Source: Desulfobacterium sp.
GTDB lineage: Bacteria; Desulfobacterota; Desulfobacteria; Desulfobacterales; Desulfobacteraceae
Reading direction: 5' to 3'
Assembly (NCBI GenBank): GCA_016342325.1
Contig: JAEINR010000067.1
Span: forward strand, 1 to 33,468
Length of the DNA stretch: 33,468 bases
Part shown: positions 16,913-24,784 of the stretch, in pieces
How the letters are laid out: the number at the start of each line of letters is the position of its first letter
Position numbering within the stretch: the first letter of the stretch is position 1
Made by a program: the position numbers and the translations under genes
Notes under the pieces: generated by a model
What the model was told of the DNA's origin: nothing
The model's database searches: none
Seen by the model: only the letters and a program-made list of their open reading frames with translations

Positions 16913-19144
16913 TTATGCCGGAAGCTCGATGATGAATCGGGCTCCCGTTGGTTTGTTGTCTTGCACCCTTATCATTCCCTTGTGATCGGTAATGATGGAG
17001 TTCACGATGGCAAGGCCCAGGCCGATGCCGGATTTCTTGGTGGAGAAGTAGGGCTCAAACAGCCGGGTCTTCTCCTCGTCTGAGATTCCCTTTCCATTGT
17101 CGGCAATCTCCACCCGGACAATCTTCAGGATCGGGTCAAAGGAGATGTCGATGGTGATGGTGCCCTGTTTGTTGATGGCGGCCACCGCGTTGTCAAACAG
17201 GTTGATGAATGCCTGCTTCATCTGCTGTCGGTCCAGGTTGATCTCCGGAAGGGCGCGGGCAATTGTTGTTATAATTTCGACGTTTTCAAGGCCCTCCTGG
17301 TAGAGGGCGGCGGTTTCGTCGAGGATTTTCTCGATTCTGCATGGCTGGGCGTTGGTATCCGGAAACTTGGCAAAGGTGGCGAATTCATTGACCAGGTTGC
17401 GGATCAGGTCCACATGGACCACGATCATCTCCGTGCACTTGTCAAACACTTCTTCGTTGATGATTTTGGAGTATCTGCGCTTGAGACGCTGGGCCGACAG
17501 TTTGATGGGGGTGAGGGGGTTTTTTACCTCATGGGCGATTCTTCTGGCCACTTCCCGCCAGGCCGCCACGCGCTGGGCCTTTTCAAGTTCGGTCAGGTCG
17601 TTAAACACCATCACCACCCCGATGTTTTCACCGGTGTCGCTCTTCAGGGCGTTGAAGTGGACGGCAAAGTGCCTGGGGCTGCCGTTGATGGTAACCGACA
17701 GGGGAAACTCCACATTGTCCGATGCAAAGGAGACGGTGTCGGCAATCTTTTGGGCGATGGCCAGGTGATCCGCCCGGATGATCTCCTTGAAGTTACGGTT
17801 CAAGGTCTCCCCGGCCTTGATGTCAAGCATGGTTTCGGCCGCCTTGTTGATGGTGGTGATGGTGCCCGTGCTTGACAGGGATATCACCCCGGCAGAAATG
17901 TTCCGAAGTACGATTTCCATGTATTGCCGGCTTTTTTCGATCTCGATGTTCTGCTGGCGCATGGTCTTTTCTGAGCTGGCAAGTTTTTCCCGGCCCAGGG
18001 CCAGCTGCTTTGTCATGGAGTTGAACGAGTCCACCAGGGTCCCAAGTTCGTCGTCCGACTGGAAATCGATCTGGTAGTTGAGGTCCCCCTGGGTCACCCG
18101 CTGGGTGCCCTCGGCGAACTTCATCAAGGGAATGGTGAGGGACTTTGCCAGGTAAAAACCGAACCACACGGCACAGAAGATCACAAGAAGAGCCACAATG
18201 GAGAGGGCGATGTAGTTGGAGATCTGAACCGGTCGTTTGATCATCTTGAGCTGCTGGTACTCTTCGGCCCCCCTGGAGATGGAGGCCAGATCCTGGGACA
18301 GATCCGAAGAGATAAGCGCAGTGATCACCAGGAACGCCTGCCTTTTGTCCGGGGAGGCGCCAAAGGGGATGGTGGTGATGGTTCGTATGGTTTCTCCATC
18401 ATCGATGATTTCGGACAGGGTCCTTGAGGTCTCGCCCGCTGGAATCTTCATGAGATCGTCTCCGGTGAGGATCCCGAAATAGCTGTTTTTAAGCTCCTTT
18501 GCCAGGGAAAGGGTAGTTCTCCTTGCATCAGGGGTGTACACCTCGACCCCGTGGAGATTGAAGGCCCTCTGGACCACCTGGGCATACCGGCTCAGCTCCT
18601 TGTTTTTCTCCGGGGCCAGAAGTTCTCTGGAGTGGATCTGGAATGCCGCCCGTTTTGCAAAAAACAGGTTCTTGTCCTCAACATAGTTATAGAGCTTTCG
18701 CCCGACAGAGAGGGAGTTGTCAAGGGCCTGTTCCACCGGGGCGTTGAACCAGAAGGCAATGGAGGTGTTGATGAAGTGGATGGAGAAAAAGAACAGTACG
18801 GTGGTCGGTACAAGGGCCAGGGTGACAAAGGCGGCCACAAGCCGGGTCTTGAGCTTTGTGCCGAGGATACCGCTTTTCTTCTCATAGTAAAGCTTTGCAA
18901 GGTTTCGGAACACAAGAAGAATGAGGGCGAGGAGCAGCAGGAGGTTGGTGTTTATCAGGATGAACATCAACACCGTGTTGGACACGGGGAAGTTGGTCCC
19001 GAACCCGGTGATCTTTGTCTCGGCATAGGTGAGCAGCCCTACGATCACCAGGATGGCCAGGATCAGGGCGCCCTCTCGCTTTCGTCTTGACCGTTCCAAG
19101 TCAAGGGGGTTGGAACGGCTGCTGTTATTTTGTCTTTTTACCAT
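16913..19144 (-). CDS. ntrY: NtrY-like membrane sensor histidine kinase
   Basis: From ATG 19144 the kinase has 743 residues. Transmembrane helices occur near 25-50, 58-85 and 100-130, then a periplasmic sensor region, another helix near 310-335, a HAMP domain (about 335-390), a PAS domain (about 410-510), HisKA with H-box REVARRIAHEVKNPLTP (His about 538) and a HATPase domain with N-box FINLFDNAV, DNGKGI, FEPYFSTK and GIGLGLAIV. This order is that of NtrY. The frame extends to a TTG at 19192, but that would overlap the DUF4390 gene, so the ATG is preferred. It is 20 bp after the DUF4390 gene and 12 bp before ntrX. The signal sensed is not known. Confidence 0.92.
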   Translation of the reverse strand: MVKRQNNSSRSNPLDLERSRRKREGALILAILVIVGLLTYAETKITGFGTNFPVSNTVLMFILINTNLLLLLALILLVFRNLAKLYYEKKSGILGTKLKTRLVAAFVTLALVPTTVLFFFSIHFINTSIAFWFNAPVEQALDNSLSVGRKLYNYVEDKNLFFAKRAAFQIHSRELLAPEKNKELSRYAQVVQRAFNLHGVEVYTPDARRTTLSLAKELKNSYFGILTGDDLMKIPAGETSRTLSEIIDDGETIRTITTIPFGASPDKRQAFLVITALISSDLSQDLASISRGAEEYQQLKMIKRPVQISNYIALSIVALLVIFCAVWFGFYLAKSLTIPLMKFAEGTQRVTQGDLNYQIDFQSDDELGTLVDSFNSMTKQLALGREKLASSEKTMRQQNIEIEKSRQYMEIVLRNISAGVISLSSTGTITTINKAAETMLDIKAGETLNRNFKEIIRADHLAIAQKIADTVSFASDNVEFPLSVTINGSPRHFAVHFNALKSDTGENIGVVMVFNDLTELEKAQRVAAWREVARRIAHEVKNPLTPIKLSAQRLKRRYSKIINEEVFDKCTEMIVVHVDLIRNLVNEFATFAKFPDTNAQPCRIEKILDETAALYQEGLENVEIITTIARALPEINLDRQQMKQAFINLFDNAVAAINKQGTITIDISFDPILKIVRVEIADNGKGISDEEKTRLFEPYFSTKKSGIGLGLAIVNSIITDHKGMIRVQDNKPTGARFIIELPA

Positions 19145-19164
19145 TGTCGTTGGGCAGGGGACGC

Positions 19165-19740
19165 TTAATAAATAAAATCCATTGTGTGCCAATCTGTTTC
19201 AAAGTCCCACATGGAGACGAAAAAAAGGATGTAGTGAAGGTACAGGGGAAGGGTGACTCTGCTCAGTTCCGCCTTGAACCTGATCTGGTATTTTTCTCCT
19301 TTTGTGAGGGTGGACAGGGGGGTGACCCCGAGGTTGTCGACCTCTATCATCATGGCCTTTGCCTGGTCAAAAGAGGAAGTGACCGAGGGTTTGTCCGTTT
19401 TCCATGGTCTGTAGACGGTGAACTCCTGTTTCAGGCTGTTGTACTTAAGCGTGCTCACGATTTCAAGGTTACGGATTTTTTTGTCGAACCAGGCATCCCG
19501 GGTCTTGTAGACAGAGACAACAAAGGAGAACGAGGTGGGCACCCCGTTGAGGACGGCTTCTTTGATTTCGGTGGTGAAGGCGTTTTCCACATCAAAGTAG
19601 ACCACCAGGTCGTCCCGGGTGTTTGTGAGGATGATGTTCTCAAGGGACGCCTCCGGAGCCGCCAGGGCTGCAAAGGGGATCAGGGCCATCACAACAAGGA
19701 GTGCTCCGGCAATGAGCTTTTTTCCGAGCAGCGATTTCAT
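19165..19740 (-). CDS. DUF4390 secreted protein preceding ntrY
   Basis: The 191-residue protein has a signal peptide (hydrophobic about 9-27, cleavage after ALA) and a beta-rich domain containing ENIILTNTRDDLVVYFDVEN, typical of DUF4390. The family is found next to NtrY-type kinases in many proteobacteria, and a periplasmic location fits a partner of the kinase's sensor domain, but that is inference. Its start overlaps the lpxC stop by 4 bp, and the ntrY start follows by 20 bp. The C-terminus has a hydrophobic patch (LPLYLHYILFFVSMW) that may be a membrane anchor. Confidence 0.8.
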   Translation of the reverse strand: MKSLLGKKLIAGALLVVMALIPFAALAAPEASLENIILTNTRDDLVVYFDVENAFTTEIKEAVLNGVPTSFSFVVSVYKTRDAWFDKKIRNLEIVSTLKYNSLKQEFTVYRPWKTDKPSVTSSFDQAKAMMIEVDNLGVTPLSTLTKGEKYQIRFKAELSRVTLPLYLHYILFFVSMWDFETDWHTMDFIY

Positions 19741-20624
19741 AGGGAGGTGTCATCTCCTATCGGTACCGTTCGGGTTTCCCAGGCATCCTTTGTGGAAAGG
19801 AGGTGCTGGATGAAGGCGTGGTTCAGGGCATGGCCGGATTTAAAGGTCGTGATATGGCCCTGTATGGGCATACCGAGCAGGGAAAAGTCCCCCAGGCTGT
19901 CCAGGAGCTTGTGCCTTACAAACTCGTCCGGATGTCTGAGACCGCCCTGGTTGAGTATTTTGTCTTTGTCGATGACAATGGCCGTGTCAAGGCTGCCTCC
20001 CCTGCCCAGGCTGAATCTTTTCAGGTACTCAATGTCCTGGATGAAACCGAATGTCCTTGCCTGGCTGATCTTCTCCTTGAAACTCTCCTGCAGGGGATCA
20101 AACGAGATCTCTTGCCGGCCGATGAGGGGGTGGTCAAAATCGATGGTGCAGGCGATGTTGAATCCCTTGCCCGGAACGATCTCAACAAATTTATCCTGTT
20201 CGGAAAATCTGACGGGCTTGGTCATCACAAAGTACCACCTGGGGGCGGTCTGTTCTACTAGGCCTGCATTGGTGAGTGCTTGGGCGAATTCCTTTGCGCT
20301 GCCGTCCATGATGGGCATCTCATAGCCGTCGATCTCCACCAGGGCATTGTCGATGGAGAGACCGGAAAATGCGGCCATGAGGTGTTCAATGGTGGATACA
20401 ATGGCGCCTTCTTTGCCGATTACCGTTGCAAGACTCGTATCGACAACGGTCTTGAACAGCGCCGGGATGTCCTGGGTGCCGGGAAGATCCACCCGCCGGA
20501 ATCGGATGCCGTGGTTTTCCGGGGCCGGTTTGATGACGATGCTGGTCTGTTTTCCGGAGTGGACACCGATGCCTGCGCATTTGACGGGTCTGGCCAGGGT
20601 TTGTTGTAGGTAAAAGTCTGTCAT
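19737..20624 (-). CDS. lpxC: UDP-3-O-acyl-N-acetylglucosamine deacetylase
   Basis: This zinc enzyme catalyses the first committed step of lipid A synthesis, removing the N-acetyl group of UDP-3-O-acyl-GlcNAc. The 295-residue length is standard. The expected metal and catalytic motifs are present: STIEHLMAAF (Glu80, His81), the HKLLDSLGDFSLLG motif (His and Asp, zinc ligands) and GHALNHAF near residue 265. It is the first gene of the minus-strand run ending in the LysR gene. It shows that the organism makes lipopolysaccharide and links envelope synthesis to the NtrYX genes downstream through a 4-bp overlap with the DUF4390 gene. Confidence 0.97.
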   Translation of the reverse strand: MTDFYLQQTLARPVKCAGIGVHSGKQTSIVIKPAPENHGIRFRRVDLPGTQDIPALFKTVVDTSLATVIGKEGAIVSTIEHLMAAFSGLSIDNALVEIDGYEMPIMDGSAKEFAQALTNAGLVEQTAPRWYFVMTKPVRFSEQDKFVEIVPGKGFNIACTIDFDHPLIGRQEISFDPLQESFKEKISQARTFGFIQDIEYLKRFSLGRGGSLDTAIVIDKDKILNQGGLRHPDEFVRHKLLDSLGDFSLLGMPIQGHITTFKSGHALNHAFIQHLLSTKDAWETRTVPIGDDTSL

Positions 20625-20752
20625 GGTTATTTCGTTGGTCTGCCTTTATTTTCAGGCCGGGTACGACCCCGGAAGCGTTGTTATCTATTGATGTAGTCTA
20701 TATCTGATTTTGTTCAGGAAGGCAAAATAATTGAGAAAATTCTTTACTGCAA

Positions 20753-20782
20753 TTGTTATTTTTAGATGGCGCATGCTATACT
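20753..20782 (+). promoter_or_regulatory. Predicted extended -10 promoter for the comM-like gene
   Basis: TTGTTA (20753-20758) and TATACT (20777-20782) are 18 bp apart, and the -10 is preceded by TGC (extended -10). A start near 20789 would leave a leader of about 35 nt before the TTG at 20824. Confidence 0.5.
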
Positions 20783-20823
20783 GCTTTTCATCTGTTTGGT
20801 GAATCGATATAAGGAGAATCTCT

Positions 20824-22359
20824 TTGCTTGCAAGGACCAAGAGTGCTGCCGTTGCCGGAATCGATGCCTATATCGTCGAGGTCGAGGTGGATATCTCGTT
20901 TGGGCTTCCTGTGTTCAACATCGTGGGACTGCCGGAGACCGCAGTTCGGGAGAGCCGGGAGCGGGTGAAGAGTGCTGTGAAAAATTCCGGATATAAATTC
21001 CCCGTGGACAGGATTGTCGTGAACCTTGCCCCTGCCGCCATTAAAAAAGAGGGGACAAGCCTTGATCTGCCCGTTGCCATGGGGATTCTGCTGGCCTCCC
21101 AGATCCTTCCCCTGGATTGCGGCGCATCGTTTCTGATGCTAGGAGAACTCTCCCTTGACGGCAGGGTAAAGCCGGTTCCCGGTGTCCTTTCCGCCACACT
21201 TGCTGCAAAAACGGGCGGGTTCAAGGGGATTATCGTGCCCTTTGGAAACCGGGTTGAGGCCTCCATTGTGGAAGGTGTGGAGGTGATTGCCGCCAAGACC
21301 CTGTCCGAGGTGGTCGCGTTTTTGTCCGGGAGTCGGACCATCGAGCCCGTAAAAAAGGATGCCTCTTTTTTCGAGGGGGACGTGTCGTCCCAGGGGGGCG
21401 TTGATTTTTTTGAGGTCATGGGGCAAAGCCATGCCAAGAGGGCCATGGAGGTTGCTGCGGCCGGCGGTCACAATCTTCTCATGACGGGTGTGCCCGGTTC
21501 CGGAAAAACCATGCTGGCCAAACGCCTGCCCTCGATCCTTCCAACGCTTACCATTGACGAGGCCCTGGAAACCACCCAGATCTATTCGGTGACAGGCCTT
21601 TTAGAGGAGGCTTCCCCCATCGTCAGGGAGCGGCCCTTCAGGTCTCCCCACCACACCATTTCCGATGCAGGGCTTGTGGGCGGAGGGCAGCGGCCCGAAC
21701 CCGGTGAGGTGAGTCTTGCCCATAACGGCGTCTTGTTCATGGACGAGCTTCCCGAATTCAAGCGAAACGTGCTCGAAGCGTTGCGGCAGCCCATGGAAGA
21801 TGGGGTGGTCTCCATCTGCCGGGCCGGTTTCAGGGTGTGCTATCCTGCCTCGTTCATGCTGGTGGCCGCCATGAATCCATGTGCCTGCGGTTATGCCGGG
21901 GATCGTCTCAAGGAGTGCACCTGCTCCGCCGCCCAGGTCAGGCGCTACCGGGCACGGATTTCAGGCCCCCTGCTTGACAGAATCGATATTCATGTCGATG
22001 TTCCCCAGGTGCCTTTTAAAGAGCTGTCCCAATCGACCCGACCCGAGGCCTCCTTGGGTGTGAGAAAGCGGGTCGAGGGGGCAAGAAAGCGCCAGGTAAA
22101 ACGGTTTCAGGGGGCAGGAATCCACTGTAATGCCCAGATGGGGCCAACGCATATCAAGGCGTTCGCGTCCCTGGATAAGGAGGCTGTGGCATTGATTGCC
22201 AGGGCCGTTGATGCATTTGGCATGTCTGCACGGGGACATGGGCGGGCGGTGAAAATCGCCAGAACCATTGCCGATATAGAAGAGGAGCCCCGGGTGCTTC
22301 ATCGCCATGTTGCAGAGGCTATCCAGTACCGGAGCCTTGATAGAATAGACACCCTGTGA
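20824..22359 (+). CDS. comM: ComM/YifB-family Mg-chelatase-like AAA+ ATPase
   Basis: The 511-residue AAA+ protein starts at a TTG with AAGGAG at 20811-20816 (7-bp spacing), which fixes this unusual start. The N-terminal domain (LARTKSAAVAGIDAYIVEVEV) is the ChlI-like subdomain. The ATPase domain has Walker A GVPGSGKTM (about 222-230) and Walker B GVLFMDELPEF, and the C-terminal Mg-chelatase domain contains RYRARISGPLLDRIDIHVDVP. ComM is a hexameric helicase that drives branch migration during natural transformation. It need not mean that this cell is competent, since the family is widespread. It is divergent from lpxC; hslO follows after the inverted repeat copy. Confidence 0.93.
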   Translation: MLARTKSAAVAGIDAYIVEVEVDISFGLPVFNIVGLPETAVRESRERVKSAVKNSGYKFPVDRIVVNLAPAAIKKEGTSLDLPVAMGILLASQILPLDCGASFLMLGELSLDGRVKPVPGVLSATLAAKTGGFKGIIVPFGNRVEASIVEGVEVIAAKTLSEVVAFLSGSRTIEPVKKDASFFEGDVSSQGGVDFFEVMGQSHAKRAMEVAAAGGHNLLMTGVPGSGKTMLAKRLPSILPTLTIDEALETTQIYSVTGLLEEASPIVRERPFRSPHHTISDAGLVGGGQRPEPGEVSLAHNGVLFMDELPEFKRNVLEALRQPMEDGVVSICRAGFRVCYPASFMLVAAMNPCACGYAGDRLKECTCSAAQVRRYRARISGPLLDRIDIHVDVPQVPFKELSQSTRPEASLGVRKRVEGARKRQVKRFQGAGIHCNAQMGPTHIKAFASLDKEAVALIARAVDAFGMSARGHGRAVKIARTIADIEEEPRVLHRHVAEAIQYRSLDRIDTL

Positions 22360-22378
22360 ACGCTTTATCCCTTTGAGT

Positions 22379-22457
22379 GTTTGTTTCTTAGCTCTGATTT
22401 TTGTGTTATTTTGGCAAGACAATCAGATAACCTCTTTGGTTCTGGCTTGTCCAGGTT
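22379..22457 (-). repeat. Composite dispersed repeat, inverted copy
   Basis: Read on the minus strand, 22457-22419 (beginning AACCTGGACAAGCC) and 22418-22379 (beginning CTTGCCAAAATAACAC, ending TCAGAGCTAAGAA and a few bases) match the composite at 24629-24708 over about 80 bp, with roughly ten differences and a one-base indel. It lies between the comM stop and the hslO start. The open frame through it (towards an apparent start at 22381) is repeat-derived and supports a later hslO start. Confidence 0.88.
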
Positions 22458-22497
22458 GGGGGGGTATGGGAATAATAACGAATCGTGGGCCGAGCCC

Positions 22498-23448
22498 ATG
22501 ACCATGGAAAAGAAGAATCAGAAAATGATTAAAAAAGATATATTCGAGGGCAGCATCAAGGACCAGCTCAGGGCTTCGGCCCAGGACAGGCTCTATCGCT
22601 TTATGATGGCCGACGGCATGATCCGGGGCGCTGTTGTAAAGAGCACCCGGATGATCAACGAGATGCGTGCAAATCATCAACTGGGGGGGGTCGAGACCCT
22701 GGTCCTGGGGCAGGCCTATATTGCCGGGGCTCTTTTGACGGCAAACCTCAAGGCCAAGGACCGGGTCAGCATCAACATCCAGTGTTCAGGCCCCCTCAAG
22801 GGACTTGATGTGGAAGCCAATGTTTTTGGCGAGGTGCGGGGATTCCTGAAAAATCCTATTTTTTCCACAGAGGGCAATCAGGAGGCCACCACACTGTCAC
22901 CTTTTTTCGGTGCGGGTTTCCTCACGGTCACAAAATACCTGGAAGAGGCCAGACAACCCTATGCCGGCCAGGTGGTGCTTGAATACGGCAGCATTGCCGA
23001 GGACCTTGCCAATTACTTTTTAACCAGCGAGCAGACCCCCTCGGCTTTTAACCTGAGCGTTCACTTCAACTCCAGGGGAGATGTGATCGGTGCAGGGGGG
23101 CTCTTTCTCCAGGCAATGCCCGGCGTCGAAGAGGGTGTCCTGGATGATGCCCAGGAGATGCTCCGGAAGATCCCTTCCCTGGGCGAGGCGTTTGCCGACA
23201 CCGTGGAACCCGAAGCCATCGTTAAGGAGCAGTTCCATAGCCTTATGCCCGTTTTCCTGGGAAACCACCGGGTGGAATTCTTCTGCCGCTGTACCGAGGA
23301 AGCCATGCGCGGCCACCTTGCAAGCCTTCCCCAGGATGACCTGGTTGAGATCCGTGGGAATGGTCCCTTTCCCGTGGAGCTCAGGTGCCATAATTGTAAC
23401 ACCGTCTACAACTTTACCAAGAGTGACATTGAGACGATGATAAGATGA
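22498..23448 (+). CDS. hslO: Redox-regulated chaperone Hsp33
   Basis: Hsp33 is a cytoplasmic holdase activated by oxidation, when its zinc-bound cysteines form disulfides. The product, about 316 residues, contains the core from DRLYRFMMADGMIRGAVV to the C-terminal redox switch: CRC (CXC, about 261-263), then CHNC (CXXC, about 296-299). The frame runs upstream to 22381, but that part is repeat-derived and lacks homology, so ATG 22498 (or 22504, 22525) is chosen; none has a strong ribosome site. The stop overlaps the metallophosphoesterase start by 4 bp. A stress chaperone that responds to oxygen fits an anaerobe. Confidence 0.92.
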   Translation: MTMEKKNQKMIKKDIFEGSIKDQLRASAQDRLYRFMMADGMIRGAVVKSTRMINEMRANHQLGGVETLVLGQAYIAGALLTANLKAKDRVSINIQCSGPLKGLDVEANVFGEVRGFLKNPIFSTEGNQEATTLSPFFGAGFLTVTKYLEEARQPYAGQVVLEYGSIAEDLANYFLTSEQTPSAFNLSVHFNSRGDVIGAGGLFLQAMPGVEEGVLDDAQEMLRKIPSLGEAFADTVEPEAIVKEQFHSLMPVFLGNHRVEFFCRCTEEAMRGHLASLPQDDLVEIRGNGPFPVELRCHNCNTVYNFTKSDIETMIR

Positions 23449-24197
23449 GACTGGCTGTTGTCTCGGACATCCACAGCAACCTGGAGGCCCTTGAGGCTGT
23501 GCTTTGGGACACCAAAAACCTTGGGATCGATACGGTCGTCTCCCTTGGGGACAACATCGGCTATGGCGCCGATCCCGAGGCCGTTATTCGGCTGCTGGGG
23601 CAACATAAGGTCGAATCCGTGATCGGGAATCATGAGCTTGCCCTGCTGGAACCGACCTATCTTGAGGCCTTTCATCCCCCTGCCAGGCAGGCGCTCTTGA
23701 TAAATAAGCGCCTTCTTTCACAGAAGAGCCTTGCACACATCCGCAGCTTTCAGATCTCGCTGGTTCGCCAGGGGTGCTTGTTTGTCCACGGCCTTCCCCC
23801 GGATTCGGTGACCACCTATCTGTCGCGAACATCCGACAAAAAACTGGGACTGATCATGGCCCATATGGACCAACAGATCTCCTTTGTGGGACACACCCAC
23901 CAATTGGAGGTCGTAAGGCTTGACCGGGGCAGGGTGACCCGGTCGAAAATCGAAAAAAAAGTTCTATTCCTTGACAAAGGGAGCAGATATATTATCAATG
24001 CAGGAAGCGTTGGACAGCCGAGGAAGTCAACCCTTGATGCCAAGTACCTTGTTTTTGACCCTGACCTGTACTGTGTCGAACCAAGGGTTGTGGGCTATGA
24101 CAGGGCGTCTGCCGCAAAAAAAATTAGAAAGGCGGGTATTCCGGAAGGATTTGCCCTGCAATTAGTGCAACCGTCAAACCAAGAGAGGTCATTGTAA
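23445..24197 (+). CDS. Calcineurin-like metallophosphoesterase (YfcE/diadenosine-type)
   Basis: The 250-residue protein has all the metal-binding motifs of the metallophosphatase fold: SDIHSNLEAL at the N-terminus, GDNIGYG (about 36), GNHE (about 62), a HGLPP region near 115, and GHTH (about 148). The SLGDNIGYGADP pattern is typical of the MJ0936/YfcE-like phosphodiesterases. The substrate cannot be read from sequence. It overlaps hslO by 4 bp (ATGA), and a single base separates its stop from the small Cys/His-rich gene. Confidence 0.88.
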   Translation: MRLAVVSDIHSNLEALEAVLWDTKNLGIDTVVSLGDNIGYGADPEAVIRLLGQHKVESVIGNHELALLEPTYLEAFHPPARQALLINKRLLSQKSLAHIRSFQISLVRQGCLFVHGLPPDSVTTYLSRTSDKKLGLIMAHMDQQISFVGHTHQLEVVRLDRGRVTRSKIEKKVLFLDKGSRYIINAGSVGQPRKSTLDAKYLVFDPDLYCVEPRVVGYDRASAAKKIRKAGIPEGFALQLVQPSNQERSL

Positions 24198-24198
24198 A

Positions 24199-24510
24199 AT
24201 GTGTAATACCTGTAATGAACATGAGCATAGTCACCACCACCATAACCATCCCGAAATCGTCCAGATCATGCCTGCCCAGAAGGATCTATATGCCGTATAC
24301 CAGGCCGCAACCCCCATGGATCATGCCGTCATGCAGAGCGACGCTGGTTTAAGCCTTGTTCCTGTTCTTTTTCTCGGGTTGATGAAGCATGGAGACAAGA
24401 CCATGGTTGAAGGCTTTTTCGCCTCCAAGGCCATCAACTCCTGCGAAGATGTTGACGGTTTCAAGGGGTATGCCTCCTCCATGGACGAGGCTGAAAAGCT
24501 ATACGCTTAA
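24199..24510 (+). CDS. Small Cys/His-rich protein, family not recognised
   Basis: This 103-residue protein starts MCNTCNEHEHSHHHHNHPE, with a CXXC motif and eight histidines in its first 20 residues, a likely metal-binding site. The rest is a soluble alpha/beta segment with no motif I recognise (KDLYAVYQAATPMDHAVMQ to MDEAEKLYA). ATG 24199 has GAGAGG at its 5' side, inside the end of the metallophosphoesterase gene, and is probably translated with it. The last codons (Ala-stop, GCTTAA) coincide with the start of the repeat array, so the C-terminus may have been set by repeat insertion. No function is assigned. Confidence 0.7.
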   Translation: MCNTCNEHEHSHHHHNHPEIVQIMPAQKDLYAVYQAATPMDHAVMQSDAGLSLVPVLFLGLMKHGDKTMVEGFFASKAINSCEDVDGFKGYASSMDEAEKLYA

Positions 24511-24511
24511 C

Positions 24512-24631
24512 CTTGCCAAAATAACACGGGAATTAAAGCAAAGAGCTTAACCTGGCCAAAATAACACGGGAATCAAAGCAAAGAGCTTAACCTGGCCAAA
24601 ATAACACGGAAATCAAAGCAAAAAACTTAAC
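24512..24631 (+). repeat. Three tandem 40-bp repeat units downstream of the small Cys/His-rich gene
   Basis: Units at 24512-24551, 24552-24591 and 24592-24631 (beginning CTTGCC or CTGGCC, then AAAATAACACG, ending CTTAAC) differ from each other at only a few positions. The preceding GCTTAAC (24505-24511) looks like the tail of a further unit, and contains the gene's TAA. Immediately downstream is the composite copy at 24629-24708. Confidence 0.92.
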
Positions 24632-24708
24632 CTGGACAAGCCGGAACCAAAAGAATAAATCTGATGCGCTTGCCAAAATAATGCGAAAATCAGAGCTAAG
24701 AAGCTAAC
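24629..24708 (+). repeat. Composite dispersed repeat, direct copy
   Basis: The first half (24629-24668, starting AACCTGGACAAGCCGGAACC) and the second (24669-24708, CTTGCCAAAATAATGCG to AAGAAGCTAAC) match the inverted copy at 22379-22457. The second half is the same 40-bp unit as the tandem array (about 75% identical to its first unit). The composite ends about 35 bp before an in-frame ATG at 24743 and 76 bp before the preferred iorA start. Confidence 0.88.
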
Positions 24709-24784
24709 ATCTGCTTTTCTCTTCTTTGCAGCCGGAAGCGGTATGTTAAGGCTGTTACAAACACAGGAAAAGGATATTTATTGT

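Noticed and set aside
19121-19135. TGTTATTTTGTC resembling the inverted repeat core
   Set aside because: It lies in ntrY coding sequence and only about 11 bases match, so chance is likely.
20701-20750. Possible degenerate repeat copy upstream of comM
   Set aside because: ATCTGAT, GCAAAATAA and AAAAT occur in order, but spacing differs from the other copies and similarity is too short in this AT-rich region.
22381-22497. Longer N-terminal extension of HslO
   Set aside because: The extension is translated from the inverted repeat copy and has no family counterpart; Hsp33 begins near 22498 or later.
24505-24708. Tandem repeat read as a CRISPR array
   Set aside because: Units are contiguous with no unique spacers and no cas genes are present.
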